In this document: positions 34,866 through 43,907 of the stretch, piece by piece
How positions within the stretch are numbered: position 1 is the stretch's first letter
Layout of the letters: the number at the start of each line of letters is the position of its first letter
Assembly: GCA_963821815.1 (NCBI GenBank)
Contig: CAWGFG010000006.1
Span: 3,286,001-3,350,000, forward strand
Source of the DNA: JASGTU01 sp963821815
GTDB taxonomy: Bacteria > Chloroflexota > Anaerolineae > Caldilineales > Caldilineaceae
Reading direction: 5' to 3'
DNA length: 64,000 bases
Notes under the pieces: model-generated
The model's input: the letters and a program-made list of their open reading frames with translations, nothing else
Databases searched by the model: none
Told to the model about the DNA's origin: nothing
Program-made: the position numbers and the translations under genes

Positions 34866-36692
34866 CTACACAATCTGCAACTCCCGCAGCTTCTCCTCCG
34901 GCACGACGCCGTTGACCCAGCCGCGCACCGTATAATACTCCTCCAGCATCAGGTCCAGCTCGCAGACCTGCCCCTCGCTGCCGGGCATGGTGCTGGGCTC
35001 CTCGGTGAAGCGCTTGGGCAGCGTGTCCGACCCCTCGCCAAAACCGGCAAGGTTGTTGTAATAGCGCTCCAGATTGTAGATGCGCTCGCCGCACAGCATC
35101 ATATCGTCCACACTGTTCTCCAGGCCGGTGACGCCATTGTACAGCTCCGTGTACTCGTCTGCGCCCATGGCGAATGCCGAGAACTTGCAGATGTCCAGCG
35201 AGTCGGAAATGGCGTGAACATTCTGGAAGATGGATGCCAGTTCGCCCTTGCCCTCCCAAGCCAGTGGGTCCACCTTCAGTGAGCCGAATGGCATGACGCC
35301 CAACTCGGCTGCAGGCGTATAGGCGCGCAGATGGCAGGCGCCACGGTTACTGGTGGCGTAGCCGATGCCCATTCCTTTGAGTCCACGCGGGTCATAGGCG
35401 GGAATTGCTTGTCCCTTCACCGTCATGGACAACTCGGGATGACCGAACGCCTCCGCGGTTCGTGCGGCGCCTTCCGCCAGCTTGTTGCCCACGCCCTCGC
35501 GCAGCGCGATCTTCTGGACTAGTTTATACATGCTCGCATGGTCGCCGAAGTCTAACGTGCCGTCACCGTCGGTGTAGCCCTTCTCGCTAGCTTCCATATA
35601 GGTGCTGTACACGTTGCCCAGCTCGATGGGATCCAAGCCATAGTCGTTGCACTGGTCAATGATAGCGGCGACGGACGGGATATACGGATTGTCGCAGTTA
35701 GCGCCCAGGGACCAGGCTGGCTCGTACTCTACGCTTTCCATGCGCACGCCCTTGTACGGACCCTCGATGATCTCAACTTCCTTCTTGCAGGCGACCGGGC
35801 ACGCGTGGCAGGTGGGTTCGGCAACCAGATAGTGCTCGCGCACATATTCGCCCGAGATCTTCTCCGCGTTGTCGGCGCCGAAGCCGGTCAACTGCGCGTT
35901 CCTGGTGGGCAACGCGCCCACGCTCTCGGTCACGTTCATGAGCGAGTTCGTGCCATAGAGACTCAGCCCGCCCTTCTTGGGCGAGGTGATGTTCTCTTCG
36001 GCCATAATGCCCGCCAAGGCTCGCCGGCGTGCCGCCCGATCTCGCTCTTTATCCGCGGGTCGCGGCCTATTGGCGCGCTCGCCTTTGATGACGATGGCCT
36101 TCAGATTCTTGCTGCCGCCGACTGCGCCGGTGCCGTTGCGTCCGGCTGCGCGGTCATCTACATTGACCCAGCATGCGAACCGGGCTAAATTTTCGCCTGC
36201 CTGGCCGATGGCCATGCCATCAACATCATCGCCGTGCCGTTCGCGCAGAATCTTCAACGTCTCGTGGATTCCCTTACCCCACAGATCCGAAGCGTCATGC
36301 AACGTTGCTTTGCCGTCCTCGACGTAGACATAGGTTGGCTTGTCCGCCTTGCCCTTGAAGACCAACCCGTCGAAGCCTGCCCATTTGAGCTTTGCGGCAG
36401 TCCAGCCGCCCATGTGCGAGTCGGCGACGGTGCCAGTGAGCGGCGACTTCGTGACCACAGCGAGGCGTCCGCTCATATTGACGTCGGTACCGGTGAGTGG
36501 TCCGTTCATCACGCAGAGGATGTTCTCCGGTGAAAGCGGATCAACCTCCGGACCATTGTCGAATACGTACTTTACGCCCAGACCGCGTGCACCCAGGTAT
36601 TTCTTGGCATCGGTTTCGTCGATGCCTTTGTACTCGATGTCACCTGAGGACAGGTCGATCCAGGCTACACGATCCGTAAAGCCTCCAATCAT
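34866..36692 (-). CDS. aor: Aldehyde:ferredoxin oxidoreductase (tungsten enzyme)
   Basis: 608 residues, full AOR length. It oxidises aldehydes to acids (or the reverse) with ferredoxin as electron carrier, using a tungsten bis-pterin cofactor. The [4Fe-4S] ligands are Cys295, Cys298, Cys302 (CHACPVAC) and Cys502 (LDICKF). Pterin-binding segments AIGQAGENLARFACWVNVDDRAAGRNGTGAVGGSKNLKAI and DPRGLKGMGIGYATSNRGACHLRAY are intact. AGAAAGGAG lies before ATG 36692. No ferredoxin gene is adjacent. Tungstate uptake genes are 2-6 kb away, and the same TATACT doublet stands upstream of both. It may feed on aldehydes from alcohol dehydrogenase reactions. Confidence 0.95.
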   Translation of the reverse strand: MIGGFTDRVAWIDLSSGDIEYKGIDETDAKKYLGARGLGVKYVFDNGPEVDPLSPENILCVMNGPLTGTDVNMSGRLAVVTKSPLTGTVADSHMGGWTAAKLKWAGFDGLVFKGKADKPTYVYVEDGKATLHDASDLWGKGIHETLKILRERHGDDVDGMAIGQAGENLARFACWVNVDDRAAGRNGTGAVGGSKNLKAIVIKGERANRPRPADKERDRAARRRALAGIMAEENITSPKKGGLSLYGTNSLMNVTESVGALPTRNAQLTGFGADNAEKISGEYVREHYLVAEPTCHACPVACKKEVEIIEGPYKGVRMESVEYEPAWSLGANCDNPYIPSVAAIIDQCNDYGLDPIELGNVYSTYMEASEKGYTDGDGTLDFGDHASMYKLVQKIALREGVGNKLAEGAARTAEAFGHPELSMTVKGQAIPAYDPRGLKGMGIGYATSNRGACHLRAYTPAAELGVMPFGSLKVDPLAWEGKGELASIFQNVHAISDSLDICKFSAFAMGADEYTELYNGVTGLENSVDDMMLCGERIYNLERYYNNLAGFGEGSDTLPKRFTEEPSTMPGSEGQVCELDLMLEEYYTVRGWVNGVVPEEKLRELQIV

Positions 36693-37034
36693 GGAAAGAG
36701 CTCCTTTCTAGAGATAAGTCAACATGGTGGTGGCGGTGTAGGACCTCGTAGAAGGGGTCTGCACACACCAAACAATTAAGTCGAGAAGGAAACAGTATAT
36801 CAATCAACAGGCGCCAAAGTCTGCGCAGGGAGCGCTTGACGCAACGGACTATATATTCAAGATAGCAGAGCGATTGTGTACATCAAAACGAGGTCGTGGG
36901 GTTACAAAACGTACATCTAAAGTATATATTCATAGTATATGCTGATGTTGGGTAGTAGTTTCTGGCCGCGCTCGGCGGGAAGCGCGACTGTCAGTTGGTG
37001 TATGAGGGGACTGCCGTGCTAAGAACAGGCTGGT
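36693..37034. other. AOR upstream region
   Basis: This 342-bp gap holds the TATACT doublet at 36920-36938, a related AT-rich box (GAATATATAGTC on the minus strand at about 36845-36858) and a single AGTATA at 36794. The leader between the doublet and ATG is about 230 bp; I could not recognise a molybdenum-cofactor-type riboswitch in it by eye. Confidence 0.4.
36920..36939 (-). promoter_or_regulatory. TATACT-N7-TATACT direct repeat, copy 3 (upstream of AOR)
   Basis: On the minus strand the site reads TATACTATGAATATATACTT, 18 of 20 identical to the site before vapB, in the same orientation relative to its gene, about 228 bp before the AOR start. Confidence 0.6.
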
Positions 37035-37895
37035 TCACGGGCGGGCTGTTGGCAAGCCGTCCGGCGCCTCATCCAGGAGCCAGGCAGCCATCCATTCGCC
37101 GCCGTCCAGCTGTACCCAATCGCGGCCTTCGTCGGTGGCTATGATAGTGACAATTTCGCCTCGCTGGCGACCGCCGACAACGTCATAGCTTGTGCCCGGG
37201 CCGCTTCGAAGGTTGGCATTGACCGTGACGATGCGAGCCGCGCCGTTCATGGCGCTGAAGGGCAGGGCAGACGGATTGAAGCTGTCTTCTCCATTTGTGT
37301 CGTCTTGATTGGCCTGCAACTCGGTCAGGAGCTCTTCAGCCAGCTTTACATTTAGATAGCCGGCCTGCAGCTCTTGTGTGCACCGCTCGATGGCGGCGAT
37401 ATCGGCTAAACGACGCGTTAGGGCAGCGTGATGCGCCGCTTCATAGACTGCCGCACAGCGGTCATAGTGCTCCACGGCCTGTAAGAGTTCTTCATGGACC
37501 GACAAGCAATTTATCGGCACAACCATCTGCCGCACCATCTCGCCGGATTCGCTGAAATGGATGCCGATCTGGCCCGCCTGCTCGAGCCAGTCCTCATTGG
37601 CAAGCAGGGAACTGTCTTCGGCTGCCTGCAGGTTCAGTTGATAGGCCTTGAGAGAGTTTTCGCCCAGGCTTTGCGCTACAGAAGTTATGCTGGCAACGTA
37701 CTGTACTTGGCTGACCGGCTCAGCTTGGGCAGCATCGGCGATCGAGAATGCTGAATTAGCTTCTGCCGAAGCCTGATTGCCGCTGAAGGACCCGAAAGCA
37801 GCGGCTGCGCTGTAGATGTTCTGTTGCGCGCCGAGCAGTCCGATGAGTACGCCGATGACTGACAGGAGCAAAATAGCAGAGAATACCAGCCGCAT
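37035..37895 (-). CDS. Membrane-anchored or exported protein with SH3-like domain
   Basis: About 286 residues. Starts MRLVFSAILLLSVIGVLIGLLGAQQ, a signal or anchor helix. A helical middle (LLQAVEHYDRCAAVYEAAHHAALTRRLADIAAIERC) is followed by a bacterial SH3 domain: VTVNANLRSGPGTSYDVVGGRQRGEIVTIIATDEGRDWVQLDGGEWMAAWLL. The domain usually binds cell-wall peptides. ATG 37895 has AAGGA 8 bp upstream; the frame opens 45 bp earlier without a site. Confidence 0.8.
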   Translation of the reverse strand: MRLVFSAILLLSVIGVLIGLLGAQQNIYSAAAAFGSFSGNQASAEANSAFSIADAAQAEPVSQVQYVASITSVAQSLGENSLKAYQLNLQAAEDSSLLANEDWLEQAGQIGIHFSESGEMVRQMVVPINCLSVHEELLQAVEHYDRCAAVYEAAHHAALTRRLADIAAIERCTQELQAGYLNVKLAEELLTELQANQDDTNGEDSFNPSALPFSAMNGAARIVTVNANLRSGPGTSYDVVGGRQRGEIVTIIATDEGRDWVQLDGGEWMAAWLLDEAPDGLPTARP

Positions 37896-38211
37896 GCAGC
37901 CGTTCCTTGGGGAGACAATGAGTAGATAGACACCTTTCATGATAGGAGATGCTAGGCGTTCAGACTAGGGACAAAGGTGCAATGTGGTCGGTGACATTTG
38001 TCCGAGCCAGTATGGTGAGGGTATTCACTCTCCAGGATCGAGGTTTCACCTTCTCCTGGAACGGAATACGCAACCAAAGAGGAGCATCGCTACACGCACG
38101 CTGCACGATAAATAAGTGTACCAACTTTGTTGCTACTAGACGAGAGGATCTGAAAGGGTTTGGAACAATCGAAGGAGCGGGGACGGCTCACTATTTATGC
38201 ACGGGGTTTAT

Positions 38212-38241
38212 AGCGGATGAGATGCAGTAATCTCATCCGCT
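38212..38241. terminator. 12-bp hairpin behind the CAP-domain gene
   Basis: AGCGGATGAGAT and ATCTCATCCGCT pair perfectly with a 6-base loop, 22 bp past the stop of the minus-strand CAP gene. The T-run is poor. The rest of 37896-38263 shows nothing else. Confidence 0.6.
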
Positions 38242-38263
38242 CAACGAATTCTACAGTACCAGG

Positions 38264-39283
38264 CTAAATCCCAAACACCACCACGGTATATGCGAACGTC
38301 CGCGACTCGCCGCCGACCCGCACATTGTGCACGGTAACCTCAAAGGTGCGATCCGCACTCAAATCCAGCGACTGCCAGTCCACCTCGGGCGCCCAAACTA
38401 GCGTGGGCTCGCACATGTTGTCCGCCAAGTTCTCCAGCCGGACGCCGATGGGCTGTCCGTCACTGGTCATGCTGACCGAAGCGCTTGAGAAGTCCGCACC
38501 GGCATAGGAGAACGACCAGCGCGGGAATACAACCGGTGCGGGTACGTAGCCCGGCGGCGGCCATGCCACGAATTCCTCGCGAGTGTTCGGGCGCGAGTCG
38601 TAGTAGTGCTCCTGGTCCACCACCCACAACGCATTGGCAGGCCGGAAGCTGTTGTCGTCTACGCCGGTGACGTCGCCTGTGCCAAAGTATTGCGACTGCG
38701 GGCAAAGGAGCCAGCGACGGTGTCCGGCTTTGTAGTTGTTGTCGCCGTACTCTGCCATCTGGCTCGTTACCGCATCAATGCCGTGATAGCCGATAGAAAT
38801 ATTGGATAGGCCGGCAGCCGTTGCGCCGTCCTCGGTGTAACAAGCCCAAGTGGACGGCGGGTTGTGGTCCAGTGTGGCGTTGCGGCTCATCATCAAAGCG
38901 GCATCCTGCGCCATATTGTTGTATTGCGGTGAGAAGACGATATTTGCTGGAACGCCTGCCATCGCTCGGAAATAGTTCACGCGTGACAGCACCGCAGCCT
39001 TGTATTCGCTGGACGTTTCGCCGGCGTCGCACGAATCATAGGCTCCGGACCAGGCTACCTGCACGTCGGTCGTGGGCGCATATACAGTGCGGTAGAGGTC
39101 GAGCGATGTCTGCCGATCCTGCAGATTGACGAACGGTTCGTCTGATTCCACAGTGATCTGTGGCAACCAAAGAGAGGGCTGTTGCGAATCGTCGGCCGCG
39201 TACACGCGCACGCCGGTCACAGAAAAAAGCGCTGCCAGGCAGAGAGCAATCAGCGCTCGCGTCGGTAGTCTCAAAATATACAT
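38264..39283 (-). CDS. Secreted CAP-domain (SCP-like) protein
   Basis: 339 residues. Signal peptide ALIALCLAALFSVTGVRVYA ends near residue 29. The CAP/SCP domain follows: VLSRVNYFRAMAGVPANIVFSPQYNNMAQDAALMMSRNATLDHNPPSTWACY, with the conserved His/Glu-type pocket residues in HNPP and EDGATAAGLSNIS, then DAVTSQMAEYGDNNYKAGHRRWLLCP. The last 90 residues form a beta domain (FPRWSFSYAGADFSSASVSM). Bacterial CAP proteins are secreted and mostly of unknown role. A CTGAAC-N5-GTTCAG hairpin lies just upstream at 39321. Confidence 0.9.
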   Translation of the reverse strand: MYILRLPTRALIALCLAALFSVTGVRVYAADDSQQPSLWLPQITVESDEPFVNLQDRQTSLDLYRTVYAPTTDVQVAWSGAYDSCDAGETSSEYKAAVLSRVNYFRAMAGVPANIVFSPQYNNMAQDAALMMSRNATLDHNPPSTWACYTEDGATAAGLSNISIGYHGIDAVTSQMAEYGDNNYKAGHRRWLLCPQSQYFGTGDVTGVDDNSFRPANALWVVDQEHYYDSRPNTREEFVAWPPPGYVPAPVVFPRWSFSYAGADFSSASVSMTSDGQPIGVRLENLADNMCEPTLVWAPEVDWQSLDLSADRTFEVTVHNVRVGGESRTFAYTVVVFGI

Positions 39284-39534
39284 AACTTTAGGTACTTTTG
39301 TATCCTCATATCAACCCGTGCTGAACACTTCGTTCAGCGTTCGATCTATTCTACGACGGGCGACCCGCAATTGTTCCCCGCACTCCTTTAATGTGTCCTC
39401 ATTCATAGCGCTTCTCGGCAAACTCGACGCCCCATTGATCACCGCGTTGCTCCGGCGCCAGACGGAAGCGAAGGGGCTCATACAGTGCCTTTTGACCGCA
39501 TAAACTTGTGAACTACGGTGTCATTCGAACCGCG

Positions 39535-40623
39535 TTAGTCCATCAGCTCCGCTACCGCATCCACGAAGGCCCGGTTGGCATCGGGCAACCCGACCGTGAC
39601 GCGCAGATGACCGGGCAGGTCGAAAGCGGGACGCACCAGAATGCCGTAGTCTTCCAACTTCTGTGACCATTCGGCAGCTTCCACCGGACACTTGAAAAGC
39701 ACGAAATTCGACTGGCTCGGCCATACGTCCAGACCCAGCTCGCGCAGTTGTCCGATGAGCCAATCACGGCCTGCCAGGGTCACTTCGACGGTCTTGTCGA
39801 CGTGGTCGGTGTCGGCCATGGCAGCCATGCCCGCCTCGAAGCAAATAGTGTTGATGTGGAATGGTCGGTTCAGCCTCGCCACCTGCTGAATAATCTCGGG
39901 CTTGGCGATGCCGTAGCCGAGGCGCAGACCGGCAAGCCCGTACGCCTTGGAGAAGCTATGTAATACGAACATGTTCTCACCCGCCAGCACATTGTCGATG
40001 GGGTCCGGTCGATTGTCCTCGTTGATAAAATGGTAATAGACCTCGTCATAGACGACGATGGTGCTGTCGGATACGCCGGCCATGATGGCGTCAAGCTTGT
40101 GCTGTGGAATGAGCGTTCCAGTCGGATTGTTGGGGCTGCAGAGATAGATGACGCGTGTTTTGTCTGTGACCGCGTCGAGCACCGCATCCACGTTTAGCTC
40201 ATACGCGGGCTCATCCAGCGGTGCGCGCACGATGTTTGCGCCGGCTTCCGCAGCCGTTAGCTGATAGATGGGAAACGTGGGCGGGCAGATGATAACCTCG
40301 TCGCCAGGCGTAATCAACGCGCGCGCAAACAACTCCAACACGTCACAGCCGCCGTTGCCGGTGACGAAGTTCTCCGGTGTGAGCCCGCGCCCATGCAGCT
40401 CCGCCAGCCCGACGCGTAATGACTCGTCCGTGTACGGCGGATAGTCGCCAAGACCGCTTGCCGCGGCTTGCACGGCTGCCGCCACCGATGCGGAGCATCC
40501 CAGCGGGTTCTCGTTGGACGACATTTTGTAGATGGTACCGGTTGCGTTTGGATTTCTTTGCGGCCCACGCGGGTAATCGGACCGAACGCCGGATGAAGAT
40601 TGGTGTTGTGCGGCAGTGGTCAT
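39535..40623 (-). CDS. hisC: Histidinol-phosphate aminotransferase-family enzyme
   Basis: 362 residues, fold type I PLP aminotransferase. NENPLG start motif, GNGGCDVLELFARAL, YLCSPNNPTGTLIP, VYDEVYYHFINED (Asp/Tyr contacting PLP), SFSKAYGLAGLRLGYG with the PLP Lys, and the C-terminal FVLFKCP...LRVTVGLPDANRAFVDAV with substrate Arg. It would convert imidazole-acetol phosphate in histidine synthesis or act on aromatic amino acids. No other his gene is near, so a broader aromatic-aminotransferase function is possible. It stands alone, with the hyp genes diverging upstream. Confidence 0.88.
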   Translation of the reverse strand: MTTAAQHQSSSGVRSDYPRGPQRNPNATGTIYKMSSNENPLGCSASVAAAVQAAASGLGDYPPYTDESLRVGLAELHGRGLTPENFVTGNGGCDVLELFARALITPGDEVIICPPTFPIYQLTAAEAGANIVRAPLDEPAYELNVDAVLDAVTDKTRVIYLCSPNNPTGTLIPQHKLDAIMAGVSDSTIVVYDEVYYHFINEDNRPDPIDNVLAGENMFVLHSFSKAYGLAGLRLGYGIAKPEIIQQVARLNRPFHINTICFEAGMAAMADTDHVDKTVEVTLAGRDWLIGQLRELGLDVWPSQSNFVLFKCPVEAAEWSQKLEDYGILVRPAFDLPGHLRVTVGLPDANRAFVDAVAELMD

Positions 40624-40906
40624 CGTATCTATCTCCAGCTAGGTAGGCATGTGATATGGCAAAGGTTGTATAACGAGTATAGCACCGCCATTTTGCGCTG
40701 TGTAATCTAACCGTCTACGATGAATTGACACCCTCGCTATCTTGCTTCTCACGGATGCCATTGCTAAACTGATAGGATGACGAACCGGCACGACCGGACA
40801 TCATTTACTGACTACGGACCGAATGCAGGATATCGCCTACATTCTTACCGTTATTGCATAGCTATTCCGGACACAAACATTCGGACTAGGTTAGGAAGAC
40901 CATACC

Positions 40907-41590
40907 ATGAGTCAACCGCGAATTTTAGACGTGCGCCAGAAGATATTGAGCAAGAACGATCAACTGGCAGATGAGTTGCGCGCCGACTTCGTCGCCAACA
41001 ACGTTTTCGTCGCGAACCTTGTTAGTAGCCCTGGTTCAGGGAAGACGGAGCTGCTGGCTCGCACACTTTCGGAGTTAAACGAGTCGTTCAGCACGGCAGC
41101 AGTCACCGGCGACCTTGCTACAGAAAATGACGCCGGACGGCTAGCTGTCACCGGCGCCCTCTCCAAACAGATTCTCACCGGTACCATGTGCCATCTCGAA
41201 ACAGATCTGGTGGCTAACGCAATCCGCGACTGGGACCTGTCCGGCCTGGATTTCCTCTTCATCGAGAACGTGGGCAACCTGGTCTGCCCCAGCGGCTTTG
41301 ATCTTGGCGAAGATGTGCGCGTCATGCTGGTAGCGACAACCGAAGGTGAAGACAAGCCTCTAAAGTATCCCACCATGACCAACACGGCTGATGTGGTTGT
41401 GATCAACAAAATGGATATCGCCGAGGCGGTAGAGTGCGACGTGGAGAAGCTAGAGCGAAATATTCGCGAAGTCCGTCCGGATGCGGTCATCTTCCGCGTA
41501 TCCGCTAAGACCGGCACGGGTATTGAGGAGTGGGTCGCCTATCTGAAGCAACGTCATGCACAGAAGATGGCGCAGGCGGCTGAGGCGTAG
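40907..41590 (+). CDS. hypB: Hydrogenase/urease nickel incorporation GTPase HypB
   Basis: 227 residues. P-loop VSSPGSGKTELL near residue 40-51, VTGDLATENDAGRL, GTMCHLETDLVANAI (metal-binding Cys and His at the G-domain), FIENVGNLVCPSGFDLGEDVRVMLVATTEGEDKPLKYP and NKMDIAEAV for guanine binding. There is no His-rich nickel-storage N-terminus. It lies 5 bp before hypA. HypB and HypA insert Ni into [NiFe]-hydrogenase; no hydrogenase or other hyp gene lies in the window. Confidence 0.95.
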   Translation: MSQPRILDVRQKILSKNDQLADELRADFVANNVFVANLVSSPGSGKTELLARTLSELNESFSTAAVTGDLATENDAGRLAVTGALSKQILTGTMCHLETDLVANAIRDWDLSGLDFLFIENVGNLVCPSGFDLGEDVRVMLVATTEGEDKPLKYPTMTNTADVVVINKMDIAEAVECDVEKLERNIREVRPDAVIFRVSAKTGTGIEEWVAYLKQRHAQKMAQAAEA

Positions 41591-41595
41591 ATGCT

Positions 41596-41973
41596 ATGCA
41601 TGAGCTTTCCATAGCAGTTCAGCTTGTGGAGTCATTGGAAAACGAACTAGCCAGCCATGATGAATACATCGTGGACAAAGTGAACATCCGTGTCGGCTCG
41701 CTCAGCGGCGTCGAGCCTGAAGCGCTGCAGTTTTGTTGGGAAGTGGCTAGCAACGACAGCCGGCTGCAAGGCTCGACGCTGTTCATCGAGACGGTCAACG
41801 CGTCGGGCTACTGCCCCCAGTGTAAGGAAGAACGCGTGATCAGAAACCTGCAGTCGTTTCGCTGCCCGGTCTGCTATTCCCCCATCACGCAGATAACCGG
41901 CGGGCATGAACTGGAAATTCTTACCATTGAGGTGCTGGAGCCGGATGAGATAGCCGAGCCGGTTCAGGAATAG
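41596..41973 (+). CDS. hypA: Nickel chaperone HypA
   Basis: 125 residues. It starts MHELSIAVQLVESLE, where the first Met-His-Glu binds nickel, and has the zinc site CPQC...CPVC near residues 74-95, with the C-terminal GGHELEILTIEVLE. It delivers Ni to the hydrogenase large subunit together with HypB. The start was fixed by the MHE motif. Immediately downstream of hypB and on the same transcript. Confidence 0.95.
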   Translation: MHELSIAVQLVESLENELASHDEYIVDKVNIRVGSLSGVEPEALQFCWEVASNDSRLQGSTLFIETVNASGYCPQCKEERVIRNLQSFRCPVCYSPITQITGGHELEILTIEVLEPDEIAEPVQE

Positions 41974-42172
41974 TCTTAGCATGTCATCGCCGGCGATACC
42001 CCCGCAGAACTGCTGCGGATTGTCGCCTTCGTTTCTGCGTAGTGTGACGGTTTGACACGCTTTTTGCTGAGCCGAGGAGCGCGGAGTCGCTTGTCGCATC
42101 CTTTACGGCGATCGACAATAATATCTGTGATTCTCGGCTTGGCCCATTCGTTGGGAGGAAAACAGGCTCGCC

Positions 42173-42673
42173 ATGAAGCAATCCGCTACCTCAACGTTCA
42201 AGGAAGTACAGTACTTTCGATCGCCGTGGCTGTGGCTGGTGGTTGGCGGCGTGGCAGTGCTGCAGTGGTGGAGATTTCTGCAGCAGATCGTCTTTGGCAG
42301 ACAGTGGGGCAATCAGCCTGCGCCCAACTGGATGATGGTGCTGCTCTGGTTTCTCTTCGGTATAGGCCTGCCCGGCTTGTTCTTCTTTGGTAGGCTATCC
42401 GTAACAGTTAGCGACAACGCTATCCAGATACGCTTACTCCCGTTTGCTGACCGTACCATCCTGCTTTCCGATATCACTGATGTTGAGGCTCGCACCTACT
42501 CGCCGCTGCGTGAATTCGGCGGCTGGGGCGTGCGCTTCGGGGCACACGGCAAGCGTGCCTACAACGTGAGCGGCAATCAGGGCGTCGAGTTAACGTTGAC
42601 GAACGGACACAAGGTGCTCATCGGCAGCCAGCATCCGCAAGAGTTGGCGAGTGCGATTGAGGCGGCGCGGTAA
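42173..42673 (+). CDS. Membrane protein with two helices (DUF6141-like)
   Basis: 166 residues. FKEVQYFRSPWLWLVVGGVAVLQWWRFLQQIVFG and APNWMMVLLWFLFGIGLPGLFFFGRLSV give two membrane helices, then a cytoplasmic beta domain with IQIRLLPFADRTILLSDITDVEARTYSPLREFGGWGVRFGAHGKRAYNVSGNQGVELTLTNGHKVLIGSQHP. This pattern agrees with DUF6141 as I remember it. Function unknown. GGGAGG lies about 14 bp before the ATG. Converges with the fasciclin gene over a hairpin. Confidence 0.8.
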   Translation: MKQSATSTFKEVQYFRSPWLWLVVGGVAVLQWWRFLQQIVFGRQWGNQPAPNWMMVLLWFLFGIGLPGLFFFGRLSVTVSDNAIQIRLLPFADRTILLSDITDVEARTYSPLREFGGWGVRFGAHGKRAYNVSGNQGVELTLTNGHKVLIGSQHPQELASAIEAAR

Positions 42674-42740
42674 TGGTTACGCACAAATGAGGGCATCGGA
42701 CGGTACGAAGTTCTCTGCCCAGTTGCATAGTCGGTATAGC

Positions 42741-42775
42741 GAACGGCGCTCCAGTTAGTCGGAACGCCGTTCTTT
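42741..42775. terminator. Terminator between converging genes
   Basis: GAACGGCG (42741-42748) pairs with CGCCGTTC (42765-42772), with an inner TCC/GGA and TTT following on the plus strand. Suits the end of the gene at 42173 and possibly the fasciclin gene. Confidence 0.65.
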
Positions 42776-42821
42776 GATACGTGCTTAAGTTGTTTGCGCC
42801 TATTGACCTAGCGCCTGCCCA

Positions 42822-43496
42822 CTAGCTATTGAAGCGACGCGTAATTACCACTGCTCCTGCCAACACTGCCAATAGACCTGCTGCCACGACCAGGGGTGCG
42901 GGAATTGCAGTCTGACCTATTCCTGTAACTGGCATGGTTGCGGGCGCCATGTCACCTGCATCGGTGGCACTGTCAGCCATATCGGACGAGGCAATTGCTG
43001 CTGCTTCAGATGGCGGCACGAGCACGCTGTCGATCACATGAATAACGCCGTTGGACACCTCGATATCGGCTGCTACGATATTCGCATCGTTTACCATTGC
43101 TCCGTCACTGGTGATCGTGAAGACAAGCGGTGAACCTTGCAGCGTCTCTGCCTGCATGCCGTCGGTCAGGTCAGTCGACATGACTTTGCCGGATACCACG
43201 TGATAGAGCAGGATGTTTTTGAGGTCACCGGACGGGTCGGCGAGCAGTGCATCCAGCGTACCATCCTCTGCCAGTGGCGCGAACGCCGCATTGACGGGTG
43301 CAAATACTGTGAAGGGGCCTTCGCCTTTCAGCGCATCAACTAAGTCAGCTGCCTGAACTGCGGTAACAAGCGTGGAGAAGTCCTCATTTGACGCTGCCGT
43401 ATCGACGATATCGGCTTGCTGCGCCAATACCGCTGAGCTGAACGAAAATACCATAATGGCGGCGAGTAGTAGGCCCACGAATCCAAATTTTTTCAT
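42822..43496 (-). CDS. Fasciclin (FAS1) domain surface protein
   Basis: 224 residues from ATG 43496, which has GGGAGG 5 bp upstream (the frame opens at 43664 without a site). Signal peptide FVGLLLAAIMVFSFSSAVLAQ. One FAS1 domain: IVDTAASNEDFSTLVTAVQAADLVDALKGEGPFTVFAPVNAAFAPL, ILLYHVVSGKVM, and NGVIHVIDSVLVPP. After a short Ala/Asp-rich linker the C-terminus has a membrane helix and basic tail (PLVVAAGLLAVLAGAVVITRRFNS), so it stays anchored to the cell surface. Family role is adhesion. Confidence 0.93.
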   Translation of the reverse strand: MKKFGFVGLLLAAIMVFSFSSAVLAQQADIVDTAASNEDFSTLVTAVQAADLVDALKGEGPFTVFAPVNAAFAPLAEDGTLDALLADPSGDLKNILLYHVVSGKVMSTDLTDGMQAETLQGSPLVFTITSDGAMVNDANIVAADIEVSNGVIHVIDSVLVPPSEAAAIASSDMADSATDAGDMAPATMPVTGIGQTAIPAPLVVAAGLLAVLAGAVVITRRFNS

Positions 43497-43907
43497 TTCA
43501 TCCTCCCTTAGGGATAACCGACGACGATTCATTTTCTGGGTAAATCCCAACTCTGAACCGATCAACTTGTTGTGCAAGATAAAGCGCTGCGCACCTTTTG
43601 ATAGTACAGAAATTCTTGAAGGTGTAATGTAAGGAACATTCAAATTTGAACAGTATTTGCACAATATTTGTACATATTATATTTCTTTTGCATGGCGCTT
43701 GCGAACTGTGACGTTGTCGATATTAGGATTAATGTAGAGACGTTCTGTGCGAAAACCAACCTCACTTGCACTCCCCGTCGGCAATTTTGTATGATTATCG
43801 CGCGATTAACCGCATCTCATTGCGCACATCTTCGTCAACATGAAGTAGGATGCGTCCTCATTTAGGATGCCTTTGTTGAACCTACCTATCTTGTTGCGGA
43901 GGGAACT
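43497..43907. other. AT-rich divergent intergenic region
   Basis: The 411-bp gap upstream of the fasciclin gene contains the palindrome TTCAAATTTGAA at 43639-43650 and AT-rich stretches likely to hold its promoter. No gene is supported. Confidence 0.4.

Noticed and set aside
36693..36919. Molybdenum-cofactor riboswitch in the AOR leader
   Set aside because: The leader is long enough, but I could not recognise the conserved stems by eye. A covariance-model search would decide.
39321..39337. CTGAAC-N5-GTTCAG as a third LexA box
   Set aside because: The spacer is five bases instead of four and no promoter hexamers frame it; better seen as a small hairpin upstream of the CAP gene.
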